DNA from: a virus
Direction: 5' to 3' (one strand)
Length of the DNA: 25,446 nucleotides
Virus record (IMG/VR): IMGVR_UViG_3300028114_000090
Span: 1 to 25,446 of that record
The notes below the pieces were generated by a model that had not been told where the DNA came from, ran no database searches, and saw only the letters and a program-made list of their open reading frames with translations. A program made the translations under genes and the position numbers. Below are positions 12,822-18,594 of the stretch, piece after piece; the first letter of the stretch is position 1, and each line of letters begins with the position of its first letter.

Positions 12822-14131
12822 TGACCCATAAGCCCACCGATCCGGGGCAAGAGCCCGCGGTGGTCGCCAATATTCTGGACCGGATCAAGCGGAAGCCGGA
12901 GTCTAAGCCAAAGCAGGAGGCGCCACGACGCGCCGCGGGCGATTGGCGCGACGCGCTGATCGTCAAAGTCAATAATGACGGCAGCGACCAAGTAGTATGC
13001 CGGGTTCACAACCTGATCCTGATCCTTCAGAACGCGCCGATGTTCAAGGACCGCATCAAGCTGAACCTGTTTTCTGAGCAGGTCAGCATCGACGGCCAGG
13101 ATGCCAAAAAGGTAGCGGTAACCAAGATCAAGGCCGAAATCGAGCGGCATTGGATACCCGGCGAGAAGGTCCCGACTACGGATGTTGCGGAAGCCCTGGC
13201 AGCAGTCGCGGAGCACAACCAGTTCAACCCAGTGCTCGACTATCTGAATGGGCTGAAATGGGACGGAACGCCGCGTATTGATGAATTTTTCAGTGTGTTC
13301 TGCGGAACGAAGCGGGAAGACCCCTATCATGTCGCAGTCGCGCGAGCGCTGTTTATTTCCGCTGTACTGCGTATCATCAAGCCAGGGTGCAAGGTCGATT
13401 TGATGGTGATCCTTGAGGGCGTTCAGGGGGCAGGCAAGACAAAACTATGGTCTGCGCTGTTTTCCCCTTGGTACGCCGAAGTGGTTGATAGCCTCAACAG
13501 CAAAGACTTTTTCATCGGTCTGCGCGGAATATGGTGCGCGGACTTTGGCGAACTGGACCAGTTCAGCAAGGCCGAGACGACGCGGATCAAGCAGGTTATT
13601 ACCAGCCAAACGGACAACTACCGCGGGCTGTTTGAGACCGGACATCAGCGCCATCCTCGCCAGTGCATCTTCGTCGGCGGAACCAACAGCGACAGTTGGC
13701 AAACAGACTCCACCGGTGCGCGTCGATTCCTTCCGGTGCGCGTGAACAGCGAGATCGATGCCGAAGGCGTTACCGCGGTGCGCGACGAGTTGTTTGCCGA
13801 AGCCATGACATGGGTCGCTAATGGGACGACCGGCAAGTGGTGGTCGATACCCAATGCTATCGAGCACCAGGAAGCAAGCTATGTGGGGGACCCATGGGAA
13901 ACGCCGATTCATGCGATGCTTGCTCAGATCATAAAGGATGCGCCCCTGAAATTTCCGCCAGTAGAGCCGGAGACCACCACGTATGACGCGCTGTTCACCT
14001 GCCTGAACATCGACAAGGGCAAGCAGACTCGATCCGATCAGATGCGGGTGTCGGCGATCTTCAAGCGCGCAGGATGGGAGCGCAAGCAGCTTACAGGAGG
14101 CGGGTGGTGTTACCGGCCAAAGAAAAAATAA
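12821..14131 (+). CDS. VapE-family P-loop replication helicase
   Basis: Seen: 436 residues from ATG 12821 (TGATG overlap; a GTG one codon earlier is also in frame). The N-terminal 190 residues carry FNPVLDYLNGLKWDGTPRID, a typical VapE lead-in. Walker A GVQGAGKT (200-207), Walker B-like WCADFGELDQF (238-248) and sensor CIFVGGTNSDSW ... GARRFLPV (282-306) follow. Family: virulence-associated protein E ATPases act as superfamily 3-like replicative helicases in phages and satellites. A CHC2 protein upstream and an iteron array immediately downstream support a role as the phage replication initiator or helicase. Confidence 0.9.
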   Translation: MTHKPTDPGQEPAVVANILDRIKRKPESKPKQEAPRRAAGDWRDALIVKVNNDGSDQVVCRVHNLILILQNAPMFKDRIKLNLFSEQVSIDGQDAKKVAVTKIKAEIERHWIPGEKVPTTDVAEALAAVAEHNQFNPVLDYLNGLKWDGTPRIDEFFSVFCGTKREDPYHVAVARALFISAVLRIIKPGCKVDLMVILEGVQGAGKTKLWSALFSPWYAEVVDSLNSKDFFIGLRGIWCADFGELDQFSKAETTRIKQVITSQTDNYRGLFETGHQRHPRQCIFVGGTNSDSWQTDSTGARRFLPVRVNSEIDAEGVTAVRDELFAEAMTWVANGTTGKWWSIPNAIEHQEASYVGDPWETPIHAMLAQIIKDAPLKFPPVEPETTTYDALFTCLNIDKGKQTRSDQMRVSAIFKRAGWERKQLTGGGWCYRPKKK

Positions 14132-14402
14132 CCAACCTAACCAACCTCTTACCAACCTCAGTAACCAACCTTTTTATTAAGGACATCAAAGGCATAACCA
14201 ACCTAACCAACCTTTTTGCGTTTTTCATTTCTTCGCCAGGAAATAGCAATATGGCCCCTTGGTATTGTCGTCGATTATTGTCGTCGATTTTTATATAACT
14301 CTCTTTTAGGTTGGTTAGGTTGGTTAGGTTGGTTATAGATATGAAATATAAAGAAAAAAATCGTAACCAACGGTGTAACCAACCTTGCGAAATAACCAAC
14401 CT
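14128..14402. other. Candidate replication origin: twelve 9-bp iterons in an AT-rich gap
   Basis: The 9-mer AACCAACCT occurs ten times exactly and twice with changes. Plus-strand copies: 14130, 14139, 14150 (first base T), 14163, 14196 and 14205. Inverted copies: 14308, 14317 and 14326, in tandem. Plus-strand copies again: 14365 (last two bases GG), 14377 and 14394. A 20-bp block at 14128-14147 and 14194-14213 recurs as an exact inverted copy at 14317-14336. The stretch between is AT-rich and holds a 13-bp tandem repeat. This sits at the 3' end of the VapE helicase gene. Iterons plus an AT-rich unwinding region beside a helicase gene are the classic features of an iteron-type origin; this is inferred, not proven. 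Confidence 0.65.
14264..14289. repeat. 13-bp perfect tandem repeat inside origin region
   Basis: ATTGTCGTCGATT occurs twice back to back (14264-14276, 14277-14289), followed by a TTTTATATAA stretch. It lies between the plus-strand and inverted iteron clusters and may be part of a DNA-unwinding element. Confidence 0.8.
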
Positions 14403-14574
14403 AAAAACGCCATCCTTGACCTGCTGGTCATGCGCGCATACCCGCCCAACTGGTTGTTATATGGCTCAAAAAACGTGGCCTAACGCCCCGCTGGCCGACT
14501 GCCCGCGCGCCGACTACGAACCCGGCTCAGACGAAGCTGAGCGAAACACCGAGACCCCTAGCCATGGCCTTTGA
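14341..14574 (+). CDS. Small Cys-rich protein, CxxC type (77 aa; start uncertain)
   Basis: Seen: the convincing part is C28-W-S-C31-A-H, then GC39, C54 and an acidic YEPGSDEAE end, a pattern shared with other small phage Cys proteins. The ATG at 14341 lacks an SD and the first 20 codons run through iterons, so the true start is unclear (upstream GTG 14311 and downstream ATG 14461 are alternatives). It overlaps the SSB-like gene by 11 bp. Probably zinc-binding; function unknown. Confidence 0.5.
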   Translation: MKYKEKNRNQRCNQPCEITNLKTPSLTCWSCAHTRPTGCYMAQKTWPNAPLADCPRADYEPGSDEAERNTETPSHGL

Positions 14575-14926
14575 ACCACGCGACCTGTCCGGCGCCCTCT
14601 TCCGCAACGACAAAGCCACGTCCGACCGGCACCCGACCCACAAGGGATCAGCCCTGATCGACGGCGCCGAGTTCTGGATTTCGGCATGGGTCAAGGATGG
14701 CAGCAAGGGCCGGTTCTTCAGCCTGGCCTTCGAGCCCCGGACCCGCGACGAGTCCGCCGAGACGCGCGCCGCCGCCGTGCTGGGCCGGGCGTTCCGTATC
14801 GACCCCGAGCAGGTGATGGCGATGCTGGGCAGCGGAAGCTACTCCCAGGCCGCGCCAACGGCCCCAGGACGCGCCGACGCGCCGCCGCCCGACCAACAGG
14901 CATGGGACGACGATATCCCCTTCTAA
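14564..14926 (+). CDS. SSB-like phage protein with acidic DDDIPF tip
   Basis: Seen: 120 residues. The N-terminal half (SGALFRND, then HKGSALIDGAEFWISAWVKD and GRFFSLAFEPR) is strand-rich, like phage proteins recalled from replication modules with an OB-like or DUF736-like core. A helical segment and a Pro/Ala linker follow, and the chain ends WDDDIPF, matching the C-terminal tip of bacterial SSB that recruits RecQ, ExoI, RecO and others. It may bind single strands or mimic the tip to recruit host proteins. It follows the putative origin and overlaps the Cys ORF by 11 bp. Confidence 0.7.
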   Translation: MAFEPRDLSGALFRNDKATSDRHPTHKGSALIDGAEFWISAWVKDGSKGRFFSLAFEPRTRDESAETRAAAVLGRAFRIDPEQVMAMLGSGSYSQAAPTAPGRADAPPPDQQAWDDDIPF

Positions 14927-14970
14927 CGCGTGATCGAATCCATCAGCAGCCCTGACACCGGAGCCGAACG

Positions 14971-15444
14971 ATGTGCAATCACTCTGCTGAAACCTTTCTG
15001 TGCCCCAGGCAATCGGGAGGGCTTCTGCTTTTGCCGTCGGCGTGCGCCAAGCTGTGGCAGCGCGGGCTGACCGCTGACGCGACCAATGCCGCCCGGCTGT
15101 GCCGCGGCTGTACGATCGGGGCGGAACATGCCGGCGCGGGCTCCCAGGCCGCTCCTGCGGTGCCTGCGGGCCATGTCTGCGTGCGTTGCGGGAGGTCCAA
15201 CCTGCGGATCATCGCATCGACAGGGATCTGCGTGAGTTGCTACAACCGCGAGCGGGAGGTGCGGATCGGGCGGAACCGCCGCGGGCAACCGCCGTGCCGG
15301 GCGGTGCCGCTGGCGCCGCTGCTGCTGGTGGTCGACGGGCGCCCCGTGGCGCGCTCTGCCGCGTCACTGGTTGAGGCTGCCCTGTGGGCCGCGTCGCGGG
15401 CGCCTGGAGCGCTGATCAGTCGCGGGGTGTCCGCGCATGGCTGA
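14971..15444 (+). CDS. Multi-CxxC zinc-ribbon protein (157 aa)
   Basis: Seen: ATG at 14971, GGAG about 7 nt upstream. Three CxxC pairs: C44/C47 (LCRGCTIGAEHAG), C70/C73 (VCVRCGRSNLRII) and C87/C90 (GICVSCYNREREV), the last two forming a plausible zinc ribbon followed by a basic patch GRNRRGQPP. The C-terminus is Leu/Ala-rich (LAPLLLVVDGRPVARSAASL). The arrangement recalls conserved but uncharacterised phage proteins located between the replication and packaging genes, possibly a transcription factor. The stop lies 8 bp inside the next gene. Confidence 0.65.
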   Translation: MCNHSAETFLCPRQSGGLLLLPSACAKLWQRGLTADATNAARLCRGCTIGAEHAGAGSQAAPAVPAGHVCVRCGRSNLRIIASTGICVSCYNREREVRIGRNRRGQPPCRAVPLAPLLLVVDGRPVARSAASLVEAALWAASRAPGALISRGVSAHG

Positions 15445-15718
15445 TGGCGCGCTGTGGGAGTTTACGAATCACGTGTGCCGGGTCTGCTTTGGCCGGGTCA
15501 TGCGCCGTCAGGGGCCGGCCGGGGGGGCGGTGTACCGGTGTTCGCAGTGCGAAGCCGAGGCGCCCGACCGGGTTGAGGCGATCTGCACCTGCGGGGCGGC
15601 GATGCCGAACGGGCGCCTGGCGGGCCTGGCGTGCGTGCTGAATCCAAAGCCGACGCTGGAGCAGCCGAGCCGGGTGGTGGTGAAGTTTGTGGGGGAGCCT
15701 GCGGGAGTGCATTCGTGA
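15437..15718 (+). CDS. Cys-rich zinc-ribbon protein (93 aa)
   Basis: Seen: C14/C17 (VCRVCFGRVMRR) with C35/C38 (YRCSQCEAEA) form a probable zinc ribbon; CTCGAAM (C50/C52) and C66 follow, then a VVVKFVGE tail. It overlaps the preceding Zn-ribbon gene by 8 bp and the methyltransferase GTG by 4 bp, so the two ribbon proteins are probably made together. Function unknown. Confidence 0.65.
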   Translation: MADGALWEFTNHVCRVCFGRVMRRQGPAGGAVYRCSQCEAEAPDRVEAICTCGAAMPNGRLAGLACVLNPKPTLEQPSRVVVKFVGEPAGVHS

Positions 15719-17160
15719 TTGAGCATCAAGAGCTTGAGTATTGGCCGCTGGATCGGTTTGTTGAGTACGCGCGCAACCCGCGCAAGAACGATCATGCGGT
15801 GCCTCGCGTTGCCGCAGCGATCCGTGAGTTCGGGTTCAAAGTGCCGATTCTGGCGAGATCGGACGGACTGGTGGTCGACGGTCACTTGCGCCTGAAGGCC
15901 GCGCGCAGCCTGGGCCTTGAGACGGTCCCGGTGCTGCTGGCCGATGACCTGACTGACACACAGATCAAGGCGTTCAGGATCAGCGTCAACCGGATGGCCG
16001 ATCTTGCCGAGTGGGATCAAGAGTTGCTGGCGCTGGAGCTTGAGGATTTGCGGCTGGAGGACTACGACCTGGACCTGACGGGGTTTGATGCGGAGGCGTT
16101 GGATGCGCTGATGGGGGGGGTCGAGTCGACGCCTGATGGGGACAGAGACGCTGATGCGGATACCGCGCCGCAGGTTGATCAAGCAGAGGAGTTGCGCAAG
16201 AAGTGGGGTGTTGTCACGGGCCAGTTGTGGGCTCTTGGTGATCACCGGCTGCTGTGCGGGGATTGTACGTCGGAAGCGGACATCGGTCGGCTGATGGGCG
16301 GGGAACTCGCCAACTGTTGTTTTACTTCGCCGCCTTACGCCATGCAGCGCAAAAGCAGTTATGGTGGAACGCCAGTCGATCAGTATCCGGAGTGGTTCGC
16401 GGGCGTGGCAGCAAATGTGCAGCGGTACCTGGCCGACGATGGGAGCTTCTTCGTCAACATCAAGGAGCACGTCGAAGACGGCGAGCGGTCGCTGTATGTT
16501 TTCGAGACGATTAAGGTCTTACGGGCTGCTGGATGGCGCTATGTCGATCAGTTGATTTGGGCTAAGCCGGGGTTGCCTGGTGCCTGGATGGACAGGTTGA
16601 AGAATGATTTCGAGCCAGTGCATTTTTTCACGAAAAGGGACAAGATAACCTGGATGGTTCAGTGCGTTGATGTCGATACCGAAAGATTTGCTGACATTGG
16701 TGATGCGTCAATGGTGGATCTTTATGAGGATATTTATCACTTTACGAGACGGGAAAAAATAAAGTTTAACCCGAGATGCGCGGGTAAGGAGTCGAAAATG
16801 ATCAGGGTGTACGACAAGGACAAAAGCGGGTTGTCTGTGAATGGAAATGTCGGGGTTGACGGAAAGTATCGAAGCGGAATCGCAAGGCCGAGTAATGTGC
16901 TTTGGCTGCAAAACAATATGGAAAAAGCTGACCACCCGGCCATGTTCCCTGTGACGCTGCCGAGTTTCTTCATGAAACTCACCACCGACACGGGCGAGCT
17001 GGTTTACGAACCATTCTCTGGCTCCGGAACAACCATTATCGCAGGCGAGAACCTGGGCCGACGCGTGCGGGCGAGCGAAATATCCCCTGGGTATGTTGCG
17101 GTCGCACTTCAACGATACCAGGACCATACCGGGCGGACCCCGACGCTATGCCAAGGCTAA
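15715..17160 (+). CDS. ParB-like nuclease domain fused to N4/N6 DNA methyltransferase
   Basis: Seen: 481 residues from GTG 15715 (GTGA overlap). Residues 1-95 are ParB/Srx-like (LDRFVEYARNPRKN, GLVVDGHLRLKAA at 51-63, DLTDTQIKAFRISVNRMADL). An acidic linker leads to the methyltransferase: motif IV TSPPY (204-208) precedes motif I FSGSGTT (434-440), the order of class beta enzymes. The product likely methylates adenine N6 or cytosine N4 in phage DNA; no restriction enzyme is adjacent. About 16,600-16,930 (target-recognition region) is clearly less GC-rich than the flanks. Such ParB-methyltransferases often sit just before terminase genes in proteobacterial prophages. Confidence 0.9.
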   Translation: MIEHQELEYWPLDRFVEYARNPRKNDHAVPRVAAAIREFGFKVPILARSDGLVVDGHLRLKAARSLGLETVPVLLADDLTDTQIKAFRISVNRMADLAEWDQELLALELEDLRLEDYDLDLTGFDAEALDALMGGVESTPDGDRDADADTAPQVDQAEELRKKWGVVTGQLWALGDHRLLCGDCTSEADIGRLMGGELANCCFTSPPYAMQRKSSYGGTPVDQYPEWFAGVAANVQRYLADDGSFFVNIKEHVEDGERSLYVFETIKVLRAAGWRYVDQLIWAKPGLPGAWMDRLKNDFEPVHFFTKRDKITWMVQCVDVDTERFADIGDASMVDLYEDIYHFTRREKIKFNPRCAGKESKMIRVYDKDKSGLSVNGNVGVDGKYRSGIARPSNVLWLQNNMEKADHPAMFPVTLPSFFMKLTTDTGELVYEPFSGSGTTIIAGENLGRRVRASEISPGYVAVALQRYQDHTGRTPTLCQG

Positions 17161-17666
17161 CCGCAGACCAGTGGGAGACGGTTCGCGCCGAGTTTGAGGC
17201 GGGGGCCACCCTGCGCGAGCTTGAAGGCCGGCACCATGTTGACAAGGCGGCGATCTCGCGCAAGGCAACCCGCGGAGAATGGCGCGTTTCTGATGATGTT
17301 GGCGCAGCGATTCGCGCAAAAGTCAACGCAAAGGTCAACGGCGTAGTCAACGCAGACCCCGTTAAAAAAGCCGAAGCAATCAATGCAGCAGCCGACCGAG
17401 CGGCGGAAGTCCAGCGGCGCCACCAGGAGGAGCCTGGGGTGGTTCGGGGAATGCTGTACACCGCGGTCAGGGCGCACAAGGCGGCCGAAGATAAGCAGGC
17501 CAAGGCGCTGGCGTTCGACGACTTGAAGGCGGCAAAGATATCGAGCGAGGTTCTCATGAACATCCATTCGCTGGAGCGCAAGGCGTGGTCACTCGACGAC
17601 CCCGGCCCGAAAGACATCACGAAGCTGAGCGACGCGGAACTTGAGGCGATGGTGAGGGGTAAATGA
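17148..17666 (+). CDS. terS: Probable small terminase subunit
   Basis: Seen: 172 residues. Residues 4-45 read TADQWETVRAEFEAGATLRE, then LEGRHHVDKAAISRKATRGE, an HTH as in Nu1-like small terminases. The middle is Ala/Lys-rich and helical, and the end (DITKLSDAELEAMVRGK) is typical of small terminases and related phage HTH proteins. It overlaps the methyltransferase by 13 bp, and the large terminase follows after five small ORFs. Role inferred from the HTH and position: recognising the packaging site. A generic phage HTH regulator is the alternative. Confidence 0.65.
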   Translation: MPRLTADQWETVRAEFEAGATLRELEGRHHVDKAAISRKATRGEWRVSDDVGAAIRAKVNAKVNGVVNADPVKKAEAINAAADRAAEVQRRHQEEPGVVRGMLYTAVRAHKAAEDKQAKALAFDDLKAAKISSEVLMNIHSLERKAWSLDDPGPKDITKLSDAELEAMVRGK

Positions 17667-17667
17667 C

Positions 17668-17769
17668 ATGGCGATGACCAAGAAAGAAAAGGCCGCGATG
17701 GACGCTGCGATCTACAAAGCCGAACTGCTGCGGATTGATCAGGCGATGCGCGAGGCCGACGAGCAATGA
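17668..17769 (+). CDS. 33-aa helical ORF
   Basis: Seen: an ATG one base after the previous stop, with GAGGGGT about 9 nt upstream. MAMTKKEKAAMDAAIYKAEL is followed by LLRIDQAMREADEQ, one continuous amphipathic helix, and the stop overlaps the next start by 4 bp. The SD, the overlap and plausible codon use argue it is translated. Function unknown. Confidence 0.55.
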   Translation: MAMTKKEKAAMDAAIYKAELLRIDQAMREADEQ

Positions 17770-17981
17770 GCGTAACTGACATAGCCAAAAAAATGCGCGC
17801 CCGTGCCGACGCTGACGAATTGCCTGATGATCATCCGTTACGCGTCGCAGCAGATGCGTTTGACGCTGCGATGCCTGGGTTTCATGGTGAACCGCAGATC
17901 ACGACCGTGCAGCAGTTTATGGGCGCGTGGGCACGGGCTCGCAAAGCGTGGTGCGATTATTCGGGAGAGGCTTTAATATGA
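17766..17981 (+). CDS. Hypothetical phage protein (71 aa)
   Basis: Seen: MSVTDIAKKMRARADADELP, then HPLRVAADAFDAA and a C-terminal FMGAWARARKAWCDYSGEAL. The last segment (GAWARAR.AWCDY.GE) is a phrase I associate with conserved small phage proteins near packaging genes. ATGA overlaps on both sides. Probably a helical regulator or packaging accessory; unproven. Confidence 0.65.
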   Translation: MSVTDIAKKMRARADADELPDDHPLRVAADAFDAAMPGFHGEPQITTVQQFMGAWARARKAWCDYSGEALI

Positions 17982-18139
17982 TCATCAGCGTCGCAGACCT
18001 TCGATCAGCCTGGGCCGCCGGGTCTGAATCTGCAAAAGAGGCTATGTGCGCGTCCATCAAGGCCGCTGGACTGACCCCGCGGCAAGCTGTCGAGATCGAC
18101 AGCGAGTCAGGGTACTTAGAGCACGATTGGACGCGATGA
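17978..18139 (+). CDS. Hypothetical protein (53 aa)
   Basis: Seen: 53 residues, MIISVADLRSAWAAGSESAK, then LTPRQAVEIDSESGYLEHDW. The start overlaps the upstream stop by 4 bp, and the next gene begins one base after its stop. A helix-turn-helix-like spacing (SAKEAMCASIKAAGLTPRQA) is possible but weak. Confidence 0.55.
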   Translation: MIISVADLRSAWAAGSESAKEAMCASIKAAGLTPRQAVEIDSESGYLEHDWTR

Positions 18140-18140
18140 C

Positions 18141-18338
18141 ATGCTCAACCCCGAAGACCTGATCATCACAATCCACCCACCCAAGCCGACCACGGGCATG
18201 ATCACTGGAAAACCAAACACCGGCGTGCGCATCGTCCACTTACCCACGGGGTGCGCGGTCGAGTGCAGCAATCGCCGGTCGCAGCACAAGAACAAAGAAG
18301 CGTCGCTGGCCGTGCTGGAGTTGTTGGTCGATGTCTAA
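18141..18338 (+). CDS. Release-factor domain-like mini-protein lacking GGQ
   Basis: Seen: 65 residues. Residues 28-57 (GVRIVHLPTG, then VEC and RRSQHKNKEASLAVL) closely match the RF-1 domain 3 signature that follows the GGQ loop in class I release factors (AVRITHLPTG ... VEC..ERSQHKNK...). Aligned without gaps, the GGQ position holds T18-G19-M20, so the catalytic Gln is absent. There is no codon-recognition domain. It could bind the ribosome's peptidyl-transferase region without hydrolysis, or be a repurposed RNA-binding domain. It overlaps the next gene by 8 bp. The likeness is strong by eye; function is unknown. Confidence 0.7.
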   Translation: MLNPEDLIITIHPPKPTTGMITGKPNTGVRIVHLPTGCAVECSNRRSQHKNKEASLAVLELLVDV

Positions 18339-18537
18339 CGCCCCAAAGCTCTGCGGAAACTGCTGGCACTGGAAGGCGACTTACATGAACGCTGGCGTCT
18401 GCCGCGCCCTTGTCGGACGCACCGATGTACCGTACTGGGCGCCAGATAGCCCGAGCGCCTGTCGGCACTTGGGTGATGGGCGCGACTGTCCGGTGTTTTT
18501 CGCGAAGCCGGTGATGCTCAAGGGCGATGCGGTTTAG
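18331..18537 (+). CDS. Small Cys-rich protein, CxxCxxW type (68 aa)
   Basis: Seen: LCGNCWHWKATYMNAGVCRA, then ACRHLGDGRDCPVFF. The CxxC-x-HW-x(n)-GxC-x(n)-C-x(n)-C layout is the clearest example of the small zinc-binding type repeated in this window. It overlaps the release-factor-like gene by 8 bp and lies just ahead of the large terminase. Function unknown. Confidence 0.7.
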   Translation: MSNAPKLCGNCWHWKATYMNAGVCRALVGRTDVPYWAPDSPSACRHLGDGRDCPVFFAKPVMLKGDAV

Positions 18538-18594
18538 CTGGGGGGATGCGATGTATCAGGAGATTTCGCCGATACCGCGACGGGAGCGCCTGAC

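Noticed and set aside
14091-14399. Minus-strand ORF with NLTNLTNL repeats
   Set aside because: The repeats are the translated iterons; there is no SD and it covers the helicase 3' end and the origin-like region.
14128-14402. CRISPR-like array
   Set aside because: Units are only 9 bp, partly contiguous and in both orientations; there are no regular spacers.
15508-16470. 320-residue minus-strand open frame opposite the methyltransferase
   Set aside because: The plus strand has ParB and TSPPY motifs; the minus product is His/Arg/Gln-rich with no motif.
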